Program-made: the position numbers and the translations under genes
Part shown: positions 9,016 to 19,437 of the stretch, piece after piece
Layout of the letters: the number at the start of each line of letters is the position of its first letter
Position numbering within the stretch: the first letter of the stretch is position 1
Notes under the pieces: generated by a model
Told to the model about the DNA's origin: nothing
The model's database searches: none
What the model saw: the letters and a program-made list of their open reading frames with translations, nothing else
From: Poriferisodalis sp965205175
GTDB lineage: Bacteria > Actinomycetota > Acidimicrobiia > Acidimicrobiales > Poriferisodalaceae
Assembly (NCBI RefSeq): GCF_965205175.1
Contig: NZ_OZ242038.1
Coordinates: 1,426,001-1,490,000 of the forward strand
Reading direction: 5' to 3'
Length of the DNA stretch: 64,000 nucleotides

Positions 9016-10545
9016 GTGATCTCGGCTCGGCAGCTCGCGCATGAGGTGCGCAGCGGTGCTCGCCGGGCGGCTGATGTGGTGGAGGACTGCCTTCGTCGCA
9101 TTGAGGCTCACGACGACGACATCCACGCGTTCAACACCGTCACGGCTGATGGGGCGCGCGCAGCAGCTGCGGCGGTGGACGCCGCGGTAGCAGATGGCCG
9201 CGATCCGGGTCCGCTGGCCGGCGTCCCCGTGGCGTTCAAGGACAACCTGTGTACGCGCGGCGTGGCGACCACCTGCTCCTCCCGCATGCTCGATGGGTGG
9301 CTGCCTCCCTACGACGCAACGGTGGTGACCGCCATCACCGCCGCGGGCGCAGTGATGATCGGCAAGACCAATCTGGACGAGTTCGCCATGGGCAGTTCCA
9401 CCGAGAACTCAGCGTTCGGCCCCACGCGCAATCCGTACGATCTGCACCGCGTGCCCGGCGGATCCAGCGGCGGCTCCGCAGCAGCGGTCTGCGCGGGCTT
9501 CGCGCCCTTGGCGCTCGGGTCCGACACGGGTGGGTCGATCCGGCAGCCGGCGTCGCTGTGCGGCGTCGTCGGCATCAAGCCCACCTATGGTCGGGTCAGC
9601 CGTTACGGACTCGTCGCGTTCGCCAGCTCGTTCGACCAGGTCGGCCCGTTCGCAGCCGATGTTGCGGACGCGGCGCTGGCGCTTGAGGTGATCAGCGGAC
9701 ACGATCCCGCCGACAGCACCTCTGTCCCCGCCGCAGTGCCCGACTTCAAGGCGTCGTTGACGCGCGGTCTCGACGGGCTGCGCGTCGGCATCGTCCGCGA
9801 GCTGACCGGTGGCGGCCACGGCAGCCCGGCGACCTTCGACTCTGTCCGCGCGCGACCGCCCTCGGCGCCGGGCGCGAGCGAGGCCCGGTCAGGCATCGAG
9901 CCCGAGGTGACCGCACGCGTGCTCGAAGCGGCCGATGCCCTGGCTGAAGGCGGCGCGTCGGTGGGCTGGGTCTCGGTGCCTGCAGTCACCTACGGCCTCA
10001 CTGCGTACTATCTGATCGCTCCGGCGGAAGCCTCGAGCAATCTGGCCCGCTACGACGGCACTCGCTACGGTTTGCGCGTCGACGGTGCAGACGTCGAGGA
10101 GATGAACCGCCTGACGCGCCGCGCCGGGTTCGGGGACGAGGTCAAGGCACGAGTGATGCTGGGCACGTTCGCTCTCAGCGCTGGCTACTACGACGCCTAC
10201 TACGGCAAGGCGCAGCGGGTACGCATGCTGACCCGACGAGATTTCGACGCGGCCTACGCGGACTACGACGTGCTGCTGTCGCCGAGTTCGCCGTGCGTGG
10301 CGTTTCGCTTCGGCGAACGCTCTGATCCGATGATGATGTACCGCTGCGACACCTGCACGATCCCGTCCAATCTGTCCGGCGACCCGGCGATGTCGGTGCC
10401 GTTCGGCGTAGGTGCCGCGGGCATGCCCGTGGGCGTGCAGGTCATGGCGCCCGCGCTGGCGGAGGAGACGATGCTCACGGTCGCCGCAGCCTTGGAACGC
10501 GCCGCGCCACCGCTGTCTCGTCCGGCCCTGTGTGATGCCGGCTGA
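9016..10545 (+). CDS. gatA: Asp-tRNA(Asn)/Glu-tRNA(Gln) amidotransferase subunit A
   Basis: GatA of 509 aa, the amidase-signature subunit that releases ammonia from glutamine for transamidation of Glu-tRNA(Gln) or Asp-tRNA(Asn). The Ser-cisSer-Lys triad is visible: K75 in FKDNLCT, a Ser in GGSSGGS (149-154) and the nucleophile S174 in DTGGSIRQPA. A Gly/Pro/Arg-rich segment at about 264-293, following LRVGIVREL, appears to be an insertion relative to typical GatA. It begins with GTG at 9016 and overlaps gatB by 11 nt, suggesting translational coupling. Confidence 0.96.
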   Translation: MISARQLAHEVRSGARRAADVVEDCLRRIEAHDDDIHAFNTVTADGARAAAAAVDAAVADGRDPGPLAGVPVAFKDNLCTRGVATTCSSRMLDGWLPPYDATVVTAITAAGAVMIGKTNLDEFAMGSSTENSAFGPTRNPYDLHRVPGGSSGGSAAAVCAGFAPLALGSDTGGSIRQPASLCGVVGIKPTYGRVSRYGLVAFASSFDQVGPFAADVADAALALEVISGHDPADSTSVPAAVPDFKASLTRGLDGLRVGIVRELTGGGHGSPATFDSVRARPPSAPGASEARSGIEPEVTARVLEAADALAEGGASVGWVSVPAVTYGLTAYYLIAPAEASSNLARYDGTRYGLRVDGADVEEMNRLTRRAGFGDEVKARVMLGTFALSAGYYDAYYGKAQRVRMLTRRDFDAAYADYDVLLSPSSPCVAFRFGERSDPMMMYRCDTCTIPSNLSGDPAMSVPFGVGAAGMPVGVQVMAPALAEETMLTVAAALERAAPPLSRPALCDAG

Positions 10546-11992
10546 GCGGCGAAACTCAGACCCGCCCGAACCGGCGAGCTGGGACGTCGTCGTCGGGCTC
10601 GAAGTCCATGTCGAGCTGGCAACCGACACCAAGCTGTTCTCCGCTGCGCCGAGCCGCTTCGGCGACGAGCCCAACTCCAACGTCACGCCGGTGTGTCTGG
10701 GCCTGCCCGGCTCGCTGCCGGTGCTGAATCGTCGAGCCGTCGAGTTGGCCATGGCGGTCGGGCTCGCACTGAACTGCGACATCCGGCCGTCGGTGTTCCA
10801 CCGCAAGAACTACTTCTATCCCGACATGCCCAAGGACTACCAGATCAGCCAGTACGACCAGCCGATCTGCTGTGACGGCTGGCTGGACGTGCCCGGCGGG
10901 GGCCGTGTGGGCATCGAGCGGGCGCACCTGGAGGAGGACGCCGGCAAGACCACTCATCTCGGCGGCGCTGAGGGCCGGATCCATGGGGCTGTCGGTGCGC
11001 TCGTGGACTACAACCGGGCGGGCACACCGCTTCTGGAGATCGTGTCGCGGCCCGACATCACCTCGGCCGACGAGGCCAGTGCGTATGTGAGCGAGCTGCG
11101 TGCCATCCTGCTGGCGCTGGGCGCATCCGATGCACGGCTCGAAGAGGGCTCGATGCGCGTCGACGCGAACATCAGCGTCCGGCCGGCGGGCTCGGGAGAG
11201 CTGCGCACACGCTGCGAGGTGAAGAACCTGAACTCGCTGCGTTCGCTTCGCGGTGCGATCGACTACGAGGCCCGTCGCCACGTCGCGCTGTATCGGTCCG
11301 GCGAGGCGCCCGTGCAGCAGACCCGCCATTGGTCTGCCGACGGCCGAACCCATCTGCTGCGATCCAAGGAGGAAGCGGACGACTACCGCTACTTCCCCGA
11401 GCCTGACCTGGTGCCGCTGGTGCCCGATTCCGACTGGATCGAACGGGTGCGAGCCGGGCTGCCTGAGCTGCCCGCGGCCCAGCGCGAACGACTCTGCGCG
11501 CTCGGGGCCGACCTGGGCGATGCACAGGTCATCGTGAGCCGTGGCTTGGCGCCGGTGGTGCTCGCAGCGGTCCAGGCGGGCGCGGATGCGAACCGCACCG
11601 TCACCCATGCCGTGCAGAATCTCGCGCTCGACGGTGCCGAGCTGCTGCGGCCAGACCAGCTGGCATCGCTGGTCCGGATGGAGACCGCAAGCCGGCTCAC
11701 CGCAACGCAGGCCAAGACGGTGCTGGGCGCCATGTGCGAACGAGCCGCAAGCGGCGGCTCGGCTGACCCGGCCGCCATCGCCGCCGAACTGGGCTTCGAA
11801 GCCATGGCTGCCGGCCGGCTGGAAGCGCTGGTCGACCAGGCCATCTTGCATCATCCCGATGCATGGTCCAAGTTCTGCGCCGGCGAAGCCAAGGTAGCCA
11901 GCGTGTTCGTCGGCGCCGTCATGAAGGCCACCCGCGGCCAAGCCGACGGCCGAGCGGTCACCCGGCTGCTGGCGCAGCGCCGCGACGCCTGA
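10535..11992 (+). CDS. gatB: Asp-tRNA(Asn)/Glu-tRNA(Gln) amidotransferase subunit B
   Basis: GatB of 485 aa, the kinase/tRNA-binding subunit that phosphorylates the glutamyl or aspartyl group before amidation. Signatures: GLEVHVEL.T.TKLF near the start, the VCLGLPG segment, RKNYFYPDMPKDYQISQYD, HLEEDAGK, DYNRAGTPLLEIV and MRVDANIS. The C-terminal third carries the YqeY-like tail that grips the tRNA elbow. Start ATG at 10535 lies inside the end of gatA. It is followed by a convergent MATE gene. Confidence 0.97.
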   Translation: MPAERRNSDPPEPASWDVVVGLEVHVELATDTKLFSAAPSRFGDEPNSNVTPVCLGLPGSLPVLNRRAVELAMAVGLALNCDIRPSVFHRKNYFYPDMPKDYQISQYDQPICCDGWLDVPGGGRVGIERAHLEEDAGKTTHLGGAEGRIHGAVGALVDYNRAGTPLLEIVSRPDITSADEASAYVSELRAILLALGASDARLEEGSMRVDANISVRPAGSGELRTRCEVKNLNSLRSLRGAIDYEARRHVALYRSGEAPVQQTRHWSADGRTHLLRSKEEADDYRYFPEPDLVPLVPDSDWIERVRAGLPELPAAQRERLCALGADLGDAQVIVSRGLAPVVLAAVQAGADANRTVTHAVQNLALDGAELLRPDQLASLVRMETASRLTATQAKTVLGAMCERAASGGSADPAAIAAELGFEAMAAGRLEALVDQAILHHPDAWSKFCAGEAKVASVFVGAVMKATRGQADGRAVTRLLAQRRDA

Positions 11993-12076
11993 AAGACGGC
12001 GTCAGCACCTGTCGTTGTGCGGGTGCCAGTGCGATGCTGGGCGGATCCGCCGACGGTTAGCCATCGGCTCGCCGGA

Positions 12077-13477
12077 TCACCCGATGCCGGTTCGGAGCCA
12101 GGCTTGGCCACCAAAGCGCAGCCACTGCGGTGCGACGCGAAAGCACATGAACGCGATCAGGGCAAGCCACAGCCAGCCGATGCCCAAGTCCGCCAGACGT
12201 ACGGCGGTGCCGAGCACGGCAAATCCCGCAGCGGCGCCCACCATGGCCCAGGCCAGAAAAGCCAAGTCGCCGGCACCGATGAAGATGCCGTCGAAGGCGA
12301 AAGCAACCGCATTGATCGGCTGCGAGACAGCGACGAACAGCAGCAAGAACCCGCCGAGCGAGACCACGGCGGGATCAGTGCTGAAGATTCCCGCGATGTG
12401 AGTCCTGGCCAACAAGAGCGCGACGGCAAACACCAAGCTGAGCTGGATGGTCATGCCGATCATCCGGACACTGGCTGCGCGTGCGACATCAGGACGGTTG
12501 GCGCCGAGCTCCTTGGCAACGATTGCTTGCCCCGCGATGGCGACCGCATCCAGCGCGAGCGATGCCAGCGACCAGATCTCTGCAGTGATCTGGTGCGCAG
12601 CCAGCTCGGTCGTGCCGATGCGCGCTGCCAACATCGCGGCGAGCACCAGCGAACCGCGCAGCGAAGCGGTTCGCACGAACATCTGCAGGCCGACGCGCGC
12701 GTATCGCCGTGCCGCCGCGGCGACCAGTCGAAGCGTCGCCCCGGCGGCGCGGCCGTGGCGTCGAACGACAACCACGAACACGATGGCTGCTCCCCACTGG
12801 GCGATCACCGTGGACCACGCTGAGCCGGCGATGCCCATGTCGAGTTCGAAGACCAGCACGAGTTCGATGAGCAGGTTGGCCACTGCCGAGCCGACGGCAA
12901 CGACCAGCGGCGTGACGGTGTCCTGGGCGCCTCGCAGGTAGCCAGTAGCTGCCATGGCCGCCAGCAGCGCAGTGAAGCCGATCAGGCTGATCCGCAGGTA
13001 GGTGAGTGCGAACTCGGCCACCTGCGCCGTGGGGTCGAACAGGCTCACTAGGCGAGCCGAACCCATCCACATGCCCAGGCTGATGACCACGCCGAGACCG
13101 ACTGCCATCCACACTCCGGCCACGCCCTGTTCCACGGCCTGTCGCGGCGAGCCTGCACCGATGAGCCGGCCCACCAGACCGGTGGTGCCGTAGGCCAGGA
13201 AGATCAGTGCGGCGTGAGCGCTGAGCAGGATGGCCGAGGCGATGGCGAGGCCGGCGAGCTGAGGGGTGCCGAGCCTGCCCACGATGGCCGTGTCGGTGAC
13301 CACGTAGAGCGGCTCGGCGATCAGCGCTCCGAACGCCGGCACGGCCAGCGTCAGGATTTCCCGGTCGTAGGCTGTGCGCCGAAACACGGCTACCGAGCCG
13401 CTGCGCGCAGATGGCTTGCGATCACTCGTCCGGCTGGTTCTCTGCTGAGCCGTCACTGGCCGTGCCGTCGCCGGCAC
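12077..13477 (-). CDS. MATE-family multidrug/toxin exporter (DinF-like)
   Basis: Integral membrane protein of about 466 aa with some 12 hydrophobic segments arranged as two MATE halves. The N-terminal half has LAVPAFGALIAEPLYVVTDTAIVGRLGT, the hallmark of the DinF branch, and the second half has a matching LVLAAMLAARIGTTELAAHQI. It would export cationic or toxic compounds by Na+ or H+ antiport; the substrate is unknown. The GTG at 13477 gives a 56-nt overlap with the upstream gene. A downstream GTG near residue 30 (at VFRRTAYD) would avoid this overlap and start just before the first membrane segment, so the start is uncertain. Confidence 0.88.
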   Translation of the reverse strand: MPATARPVTAQQRTSRTSDRKPSARSGSVAVFRRTAYDREILTLAVPAFGALIAEPLYVVTDTAIVGRLGTPQLAGLAIASAILLSAHAALIFLAYGTTGLVGRLIGAGSPRQAVEQGVAGVWMAVGLGVVISLGMWMGSARLVSLFDPTAQVAEFALTYLRISLIGFTALLAAMAATGYLRGAQDTVTPLVVAVGSAVANLLIELVLVFELDMGIAGSAWSTVIAQWGAAIVFVVVVRRHGRAAGATLRLVAAAARRYARVGLQMFVRTASLRGSLVLAAMLAARIGTTELAAHQITAEIWSLASLALDAVAIAGQAIVAKELGANRPDVARAASVRMIGMTIQLSLVFAVALLLARTHIAGIFSTDPAVVSLGGFLLLFVAVSQPINAVAFAFDGIFIGAGDLAFLAWAMVGAAAGFAVLGTAVRLADLGIGWLWLALIAFMCFRVAPQWLRFGGQAWLRTGIG

Positions 13478-14873
13478 CGGCTCGGTCAGCGGAGCTGCCG
13501 TCGGTGATGCGCCATGCGCCGGTTTCCATGTCGATGACGTACAGCTCGCCGGCCGGGTCGACGGCGAAACCGACGGGGCGATTGGTGCGGATGCCCAGAT
13601 GCCACACGTCGTCCGGCTGCGCGCCCGCCTGCACCGAAGCCGCGTAGATGTCTCCCCCGCACAGGTCGGCGAACACGTAGCGGCCTGCCAGCCACGGCAG
13701 CTCCTCGCCGCGGTACACGTGACCCCCGATCACGGCGCACAGGCCCCGTCCATGCCGGTACTCCAGATCCGGCGGTCGGTGCGTGCTGAGCGCGTCGCCG
13801 AAGAAGCGCCGGCTGCCCTCATAAGCATTCCAGCCCAAGTTGGCGCCGTTCTCGTCGAGGCCGAGCACGGTGATTTCTTCCATGCACTGCTGGCCGACAT
13901 CCGCGATCCACAAGGTGCCGGTGGCCTGGTCGATGGACATGCGGTACGGGTTGCGAACGCCGTAGGCCCAGATATTGGGGTCGCTGTCGGGTCCGAGGTC
14001 CGGATTGCCTGGCGCAGGGACCAGCCGCCATTCGTCGGGGTCGGTCTGGCCAAGGTCGGTGCCGTCGTCGCCGGCGACCGCGAAGCGCAGCACTGCGCCC
14101 AGCGGTGTGGCCCGATTCTGGCCGTGATGACGTGGATCGCCCTGTCCGCCGCCGTCGCCGAACGACACGTAGAGCAGCCTGTTCTGGTCGAACAACAGGT
14201 CGCCGCCGTTGTGCTGTGCATTGGTCTGCTTCACCTCCAGCATGTCGACATGGCCGCCCTGCCGACGCGTGTGGTCAGCGTTCGGGGTGAGAACCGTCAG
14301 CACACTGGTTCCGCGACTGTTGGTGCGGTTGATCCAGAGCCGGCCGGTCGGGCCCAGCGTCATTCCCACTAAGCCTTGGTCGTGCTCGGCAGCGGTGTCT
14401 GACGAGAAGTCCGCTATCGGCGCTGCCCCGATAGCGGCGCCGAGACCGCTGCCCGCTCGGCCCGTCGACGTCCGGTCCGCCGGGTTGGGCTCAAAGCGCC
14501 AGATGCGACCGCTGCGATCCCCCACGTATCCGCCGCCGTCAGCGCCTGCGTTGTCGAAGACCATGACGGTCGCGTCGGCCAGCTCGACAAAGGGCGTGAG
14601 CTGCACCGAGCGCCCTGGGGCTGCCTGGCTCAACGGGACAGCGCCGAGTTCAGGCAGCTCCGCGGGACAAGGGGTATTGGAGGCGAGGTACTCGGGCGTC
14701 TGGGTGAGCGGGACACCGGCAGCCGCATGTGCTTCGGCATGGCTGCCGCTGCTGTCACCGAGGAGAGGACTGCCTGGCGCCGGATCGGTGCCATCGACGG
14801 TTCCGCCCTGCGAACAGCTGGCGACTATCGCTGCGGCGCAGACGGCGCCGCTGACCAGCCGTCTGCCTCGCAC
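13422..14873 (-). CDS. Glucose/sorbosone dehydrogenase-like lipoprotein
   Basis: Exported protein of 483 aa. A signal peptide ends at a lipobox IVASC, so it is probably a lipoprotein. The rest is a beta-propeller of the PQQ-dependent glucose/sorbosone dehydrogenase family (GSDH): HNGGDLLFD...LYVSFGDGG, a GNPDLG...[11 protein letters not shown] segment, [21 protein letters not shown] and [23 protein letters not shown]. These fit periplasmic oxidation of a sugar or polyol, but whether it binds PQQ cannot be told from sequence. No PQQ synthesis gene is in the window. It shares a strand with, and overlaps, the MATE gene. Confidence 0.85.
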   Translation of the reverse strand: MRGRRLVSGAVCAAAIVASCSQGGTVDGTDPAPGSPLLGDSSGSHAEAHAAAGVPLTQTPEYLASNTPCPAELPELGAVPLSQAAPGRSVQLTPFVELADATVMVFDNAGADGGGYVGDRSGRIWRFEPNPADRTSTGRAGSGLGAAIGAAPIADFSSDTAAEHDQGLVGMTLGPTGRLWINRTNSRGTSVLTVLTPNADHTRRQGGHVDMLEVKQTNAQHNGGDLLFDQNRLLYVSFGDGGGQGDPRHHGQNRATPLGAVLRFAVAGDDGTDLGQTDPDEWRLVPAPGNPDLGPDSDPNIWAYGVRNPYRMSIDQATGTLWIADVGQQCMEEITVLGLDENGANLGWNAYEGSRRFFGDALSTHRPPDLEYRHGRGLCAVIGGHVYRGEELPWLAGRYVFADLCGGDIYAASVQAGAQPDDVWHLGIRTNRPVGFAVDPAGELYVIDMETGAWRITDGSSADRAGAGDGTASDGSAENQPDE

Positions 14874-15368
14874 CCGGCCAATGTACGCAGACTCCGTCTT
14901 GCAACCGTCTGGACCGCCGCTGTCAGACCATCGAGGTCAGCGACGATGCCTGTTTGGCTCAGATCTGGCGCGAGCTGCAACAGGCCGTCGATCCCCAAGC
15001 GGCGGCCGTACGGACGCGGCACAGGTTGCGGCCTTCGGCGACGCACGGCAGAATGGCGCGGTGCGTTGCTCAGCAGACCGGCGTGGTCCCTCCGTCGAGT
15101 GCAACCAGCTCGGACGCGGCCAGACCGAGTCGGTAGGCGTACGAACCTAGGCGGACACGTCTCGACGCGCCCGCCTCGCCTCCCGATCGGGAGGCATTTT
15201 CGTTTCGGGAGTGCAGTCTCCCGAAACGGTTTCCGAAAGAAGAGTCCAGCACACGCGAGGCCACCACCATCTGTCCGGCCGACATGCTCGGGAGCTTCGG
15301 CGCCGCCATTCGCCGGCCGCGGCCCTGCCAACATGACAGCCGGCACCATCGCGACAGGAAGGAACCTC
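14874..15368. other. 495-bp intergenic region between divergent gene and ilvB
   Basis: No convincing gene is seen here. The minus-strand lipoprotein gene starts at its left end and ilvB at its right end, so it should carry both promoters. A short frame with ATG near 15053 and stop at 15136 encodes 27 residues with only three valines, too poor in Ile/Leu/Val to be a convincing leader peptide. The twin hairpins at 15178-15227 are the main feature. Confidence 0.5.
15178..15227 (+). promoter_or_regulatory. Twin-hairpin leader upstream of ilvB (possible attenuator)
   Basis: Hairpin 1 at 15178-15195 is GCCTCCC-GATC-GGGAGGC followed by ATTTTCGTTT, which looks like an intrinsic terminator pointing toward ilvB. 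Hairpin 2 at 15202-15227 is a perfect 10-bp stem, GTTTCGGGAG/CTCCCGAAAC with loop TGCAGT. The arms CTCCCGA and TCGGGAG recur in both, so arms can pair across the hairpins and form mutually exclusive structures. No gene on this strand lies upstream that would need a terminator. This suggests transcription attenuation of ilvBNC; the sensing mechanism is not visible. Confidence 0.55.
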
Positions 15369-17123
15369 ATGGAGCTCACGGGCGCTCAAGCACTGATGCG
15401 CAGCTTGGAGATGAGCGGCGTAGAGGTCATGTTCGGCCTGCCCGGCGGTGCCATCCTGCCGGTGTACGACCCGGTGCTGGACTCGCCGATCCGCCATGTC
15501 CTGGTCCGCCACGAGCAAGGCGCCGGTCACATGGCGCAGGGCTACGCGCACGTCACCGGCAAGCCCGGTGTGGCGATGGTCACCAGCGGGCCGGCGGCCA
15601 CGAACATCGTCACGCCGCTGTGCGACGCGTACATGGACTCGGTCCCGCTGGTCGTGGTGACCGGCCAGGTGGCCATGTCCGCCATCGGCTCGGATGCCTT
15701 TCAGGAATGCGACACCACGGGCATCACCATGGCGGTCACCAAGCACAACTATCTGGTCACCGACGCCGCAGACATCCCGCGCATCGTGGCCGAGGCGTTC
15801 CACATCGCCACCACCGGCCGCCCCGGCCCGGTGCTGATCGACCTGCCCAAGGACGTCAGCAACGAGTCGATGACCTGGTACTGGCCCGACAGTGTGAACC
15901 TGCCCGGCTACCGTCCCCGCAGCGAGGTGGATCCGGCGGCCGTCGCGGAGGCGGCCAGGCTGATCCGCATGGCCCAGCGCCCGGTCATCTACGCAGGCGG
16001 AGGCCTGCTCAAGGCCCGCGCCGCGCAGGCGCTGCGGGAGCTCGCAGAGCTGTGCGACATCCATGTGGTCACCACGCTCATGGCACGCGGCGTGTTCCCG
16101 GATCGCCACCGGCTCTGCTTGGGCATGCCCGGAATGCACGGCAACTACTCGGCCGTCACAGCGATGCAGCAGGCGGACCTGCTCATCAACCTCGGGGCTC
16201 GCTTCGACGACCGGGTCACCGGCAACCCGGCGCAGTTCGCCCCCGAGGCCAAAGTCATCCACGTCGACATCGACCCCGCCGAGCACGGCAAGGTGCGTGT
16301 GCCCGATGTGGCGATCGCCGGCGACGCTCGGGTGGCCGTCGAGGCGCTGATCGCGGCGTTGCGGCCGGCCGACGGCGGCGATGCCGCTGAGGCCATGGCC
16401 GACCGATCAGCTTGGAAGTCCACCATCTCCGGTTGGCAGGAGCGATACCCGCTTCGATACGACCAGCCGTCGGACGGTTATCCGCTCAAGCCGCAGTACG
16501 TCGTGGAGCAGCTGCGCGATCACACGCCGCACGACACGATCGTGGTGGCCGGTGTGGGACAGCACCAGATGTGGGCCAGCCAGTACTGGAAGTTCGATCA
16601 TCCCTACACGTGGGTCAACTCGGGCGGCTTGGGCACGATGGGCTTCGCAGTGCCGGCGGCCATCGGCGCCAAGGTGGGCCGGCCGGACCGGATGGTGTGG
16701 GCCATCGACGGCGACGGCTGCTTCCAGATGACCGCCCAGGAGCTGATCTCCGCCAGCGCCGAGAACATCCCGGTCAAGGTGGCCATCTTGAACAACGCCT
16801 ACCTCGGCATGGTGCGCCAGTGGCAGGAGCTCTTCTACGCGCAGCGCTACAGCGAGGTGTACCTCAGCGCTGACCATCCCGACTACGTGGGCTGGGCCGA
16901 GGCCATGGGCTGCGTCGGCATCCGGGTTGCCTCAGCCGAAGAAGTCGCGCCGGCGATCGCCAAGGCGAACTCGATCGACGACCGCCCGGTGGTGATCGAC
17001 TTCCGGGTCGACACCGAGGAGAAGGTGTACCCGATGGTGCCCGCCGGAGGCTCCAACGACGACATCATCCTGGGTCCCGAAGGCGATGCCGATGCCGCTT
17101 TGAAGGGCTCGGCGCCGTCGTGA
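15369..17123 (+). CDS. ilvB: Acetolactate synthase large subunit
   Basis: Acetohydroxyacid synthase catalytic subunit, 584 aa, which condenses two pyruvates to acetolactate, or pyruvate with 2-oxobutyrate, as the first common step of valine, leucine and isoleucine synthesis. Visible features: [18 protein letters not shown], the ThDP catalytic glutamate E49 in [14 protein letters not shown], the FAD-binding middle domain ([26 protein letters not shown]) and the ThDP/Mg motif GDGCFQMT...[15 protein letters not shown] 15369 is preferred over an in-frame ATG at 15332 because AGGAAGG lies 6 nt upstream. It overlaps ilvN by 4 nt (GTGA). Confidence 0.97.
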   Translation: MELTGAQALMRSLEMSGVEVMFGLPGGAILPVYDPVLDSPIRHVLVRHEQGAGHMAQGYAHVTGKPGVAMVTSGPAATNIVTPLCDAYMDSVPLVVVTGQVAMSAIGSDAFQECDTTGITMAVTKHNYLVTDAADIPRIVAEAFHIATTGRPGPVLIDLPKDVSNESMTWYWPDSVNLPGYRPRSEVDPAAVAEAARLIRMAQRPVIYAGGGLLKARAAQALRELAELCDIHVVTTLMARGVFPDRHRLCLGMPGMHGNYSAVTAMQQADLLINLGARFDDRVTGNPAQFAPEAKVIHVDIDPAEHGKVRVPDVAIAGDARVAVEALIAALRPADGGDAAEAMADRSAWKSTISGWQERYPLRYDQPSDGYPLKPQYVVEQLRDHTPHDTIVVAGVGQHQMWASQYWKFDHPYTWVNSGGLGTMGFAVPAAIGAKVGRPDRMVWAIDGDGCFQMTAQELISASAENIPVKVAILNNAYLGMVRQWQELFYAQRYSEVYLSADHPDYVGWAEAMGCVGIRVASAEEVAPAIAKANSIDDRPVVIDFRVDTEEKVYPMVPAGGSNDDIILGPEGDADAALKGSAPS

Positions 17124-17689
17124 GCGGTCGGCTCGGCGCTGCCGCAATGGGCACCGCAACCACGGACCGCGGCGCCCCACTCGGGCCGGCCCTGCACATC
17201 CTGGCGGCCATCGTGGAGAACAAGTTCGGCGTGCTGGCGCGCATCGCAGGACTGTTCAGCCGCCGGGGCTTCAACATCTTCTCGCTGGCCGTCGCACCCA
17301 CCGACGACCCCGCTTACAGTCGCATCACCATCGTCGTGGACGTACACAACACCGATGTCGCCCAGATCGCGAAGCAGCTCGACAAGCTGGTCAACGTGAT
17401 CCAGATCAGCGAACTGCACCCGGCCGACTCGGTGGAGCGCGAGCTGATGCTGGCCCGTGTCGGCGCTGTCGACCTGGCTGCGGTGGTCGAGGTGATTTCT
17501 GAGTACGGCGGCGAGGTGCTTGACCACAACGACTGTGAGGCAATCGTCAGCGTCAGTGCGCACCCGGATCGGCTCGACCGCTGCGAGCGTCAGCTGCGCC
17601 CGTTCGGCCTGCATGTGCTCCAGCGCACCGGACGGATCGCGCTGCGAGCGCTCGGTGCCGACGAGCCCGCCGTCGCCATGCCGGGCTGA
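17120..17689 (+). CDS. ilvN: Acetolactate synthase small regulatory subunit
   Basis: Regulatory subunit of acetohydroxyacid synthase, 189 aa, which raises activity of IlvB and mediates valine feedback. The ACT domain is plain: [28 protein letters not shown], followed by SRITIVVDV and the [10 protein letters not shown] segment. A C-terminal half follows ([11 protein letters not shown]...[12 protein letters not shown]). Start is the GTG at 17120 overlapping the ilvB stop, so translation is coupled. Confidence 0.96.
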   Translation: MSGRLGAAAMGTATTDRGAPLGPALHILAAIVENKFGVLARIAGLFSRRGFNIFSLAVAPTDDPAYSRITIVVDVHNTDVAQIAKQLDKLVNVIQISELHPADSVERELMLARVGAVDLAAVVEVISEYGGEVLDHNDCEAIVSVSAHPDRLDRCERQLRPFGLHVLQRTGRIALRALGADEPAVAMPG

Positions 17690-17756
17690 GGCTTGCCGAG
17701 TCCGGCAGACTCCACCAATCAACACCGCCGAAGCACCTCATGCTCAAGGAGCGACC

Positions 17757-18794
17757 ATGCCTGCCACCATCTACTACGACCAAGATGCCGATCTGGGCCA
17801 GCTGGCCGGCCGCACGGTGGCCGTGCTGGGCTACGGCTCACAGGGCCACGCTCATGCGCTGAACCTGCGCGACAGCGGTGTGGACGTGGTGGTGGGGCTG
17901 CGGCAGGGTTCGTCCTCGCGCCCCAAGGCCGAGGCTGAAGGCTTGCGGGTGGCCGATGTCGCAGGTGCTGCGGCTGAGGCCGACATCGTGATGATGGCCC
18001 TGCCCGACACCGACCAAGCCGCCGCCTACCAAGTTTCGATTGCGCCGAACCTGCAACCCGGCAACGCCATTGCTTTCTCGCACGGATTCAACATTCACTT
18101 CGGCCAGATCAGCCCGCCAGCTGAGGTCGACGTGTGGATGATCGCCCCCAAGGGTCCGGGCCACAACGTCCGCCGCACCTACGTGGAGGGCGGCGGCGTG
18201 CCGGCGCTGGTCGCGATTCACCACGACGCCACCGGCCACGCGCTCGCCGACGCGCTGGCGTACGCCAAGGGGATCGGCGGCACGCGCGGCGGCGTGCTCA
18301 CCACCACGTTCGCAGAAGAGACCGAGACGGACCTGTTCGGTGAGCAGGTGGTGCTCTGCGGCGGCCTCACCGAGCTGATCCGCGCCGGCTACGAAACGCT
18401 GGTGGACGCTGGCTACCAACCCGAGTCTGCCTATTTCGAGACGCTGCACGAAGTCAAGCTGATCGTCGACTTCATCTACGAGGCCGGCATCTCGGGCATG
18501 CGCTATTCGATCTCGACCACAGCCGAGTACGGGGACATGACCCGCGGCCGGCGCATCGTCACCGACGAGACACGAGCCGAGATGAAGCGCATCCTGGCCG
18601 AGATCCAAGACGGCAGCTTCGCCCGAGAGTGGATCGAGGAGAACCGCAGCGGCCTGCCCAACTACCGCCGGATGGTGGCCGAGGGCAAGCAGCACCCCAT
18701 TGAGCAGGTCGGCGAGCGCCTGCGGGCGATGATGCCGTGGATCACCGCAGGCCGCCAGGACGTCACCGCTGCCTCGGGCGGCGCAGTCGCCTGA
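17757..18794 (+). CDS. ilvC: Ketol-acid reductoisomerase
   Basis: Class I ketol-acid reductoisomerase, 345 aa. It isomerises and reduces acetolactate or acetohydroxybutyrate with NADPH and Mg2+. The Rossmann motif [21 protein letters not shown] is at 21-41, [13 protein letters not shown] carries the substrate/His site, and the all-helical C-terminal domain has [16 protein letters not shown] and the metal-binding glutamates of [15 protein letters not shown]. Start ATG at 17757 has AAGGAG 6 nt upstream. It completes the ilvBNC operon; ilvD is not in the window. Confidence 0.97.
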   Translation: MPATIYYDQDADLGQLAGRTVAVLGYGSQGHAHALNLRDSGVDVVVGLRQGSSSRPKAEAEGLRVADVAGAAAEADIVMMALPDTDQAAAYQVSIAPNLQPGNAIAFSHGFNIHFGQISPPAEVDVWMIAPKGPGHNVRRTYVEGGGVPALVAIHHDATGHALADALAYAKGIGGTRGGVLTTTFAEETETDLFGEQVVLCGGLTELIRAGYETLVDAGYQPESAYFETLHEVKLIVDFIYEAGISGMRYSISTTAEYGDMTRGRRIVTDETRAEMKRILAEIQDGSFAREWIEENRSGLPNYRRMVAEGKQHPIEQVGERLRAMMPWITAGRQDVTAASGGAVA

Positions 18795-18847
18795 GGAGTT
18801 CACCCGCCGACCTTGATTGCCGCCAAGGATGACCGCGGAGGTGTCCT

Positions 18848-19375
18848 ATGAGTGAATCCAGCGCACCCGATGCTTCGGGCGGACAACGTCGCACTGGCTG
18901 GGCCGAGCTGGCCACCGGCGAGCACGTGAAGCTTGCGCGGCCCCTGCGCCGCCTCGGCGCACGCCTGCTCGACGGCCTACTGATCGCCGTCGGGCTCACA
19001 GTGGTGCTCATATTGTTCTTCGGAGGCTTGGTGGCAAGCGGCGCCGAGGGCGAAGCAGCGGTCGGCATCGGCTTCGTGGGCTTGTTGCTGGTGGCCCTGA
19101 TCGCCGGCATTGGCTACGAAGTAACGTTGACGGCGCTCTGGGGCCAGACGCTCGGCAAGCGGATGACCGGCATCAAGGTCATCAACGCTGCGAATGGCGG
19201 CGTGCCCGGCTGGGGCAAGTCGTTGGGCCGCTGGGCGATTCCCGGCTTGATCCCGGCGCTCATCCCTTTCATCGGGCCGTTCGTGGCGTTGGCGGTGTAT
19301 GCGAGCCTGATGTTCGACCGCGTATACCAAGGCTGGCACGACCGGGCCGCAGGCACGCTCGTCATTACGCAGTGA
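18848..19375 (+). CDS. RDD-family membrane protein 1
   Basis: Small membrane protein of 175 aa with an RDD domain: LGARLLDGLLIAV (the R..D of the first helix), two further hydrophobic segments (about 75-95 and 130-150) and the LWGQTLGKRMTGIKV motif, then FDRVYQGWHDRAAGT near the C-terminus. The N-terminus carries a short conserved motif, AELATGEHVKLARPLRRL, shared with the next gene. RDD proteins are of mostly unknown function; a few are ion exchangers. GCGGAGGTG lies upstream of the ATG. It follows ilvC by 53 nt and forms a tandem pair with the next gene. Confidence 0.85.
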   Translation: MSESSAPDASGGQRRTGWAELATGEHVKLARPLRRLGARLLDGLLIAVGLTVVLILFFGGLVASGAEGEAAVGIGFVGLLLVALIAGIGYEVTLTALWGQTLGKRMTGIKVINAANGGVPGWGKSLGRWAIPGLIPALIPFIGPFVALAVYASLMFDRVYQGWHDRAAGTLVITQ

Positions 19376-19437
19376 GCTTCGGCGCTCTGCTCACGTCGAT
19401 TTCGCAGAGTCACACCGAGTATCCATGAGACCGATCG

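Noticed and set aside
15053..15136. 27-codon ilv leader peptide
   Set aside because: It has only three Val and no Ile or Leu run, and no good ribosome site, so a classical leader peptide is not supported.
15178..15227. Hairpins as terminator of the divergent lipoprotein gene
   Set aside because: That gene reads away from the hairpins, which lie upstream of its start, and the T-rich tract is on the plus strand.
14825..15379. Minus-strand frame of 184 codons upstream of ilvB
   Set aside because: It crosses the hairpins and the ilvB start, is Arg-rich and has no recognised motif, so it is likely a GC-driven shadow.
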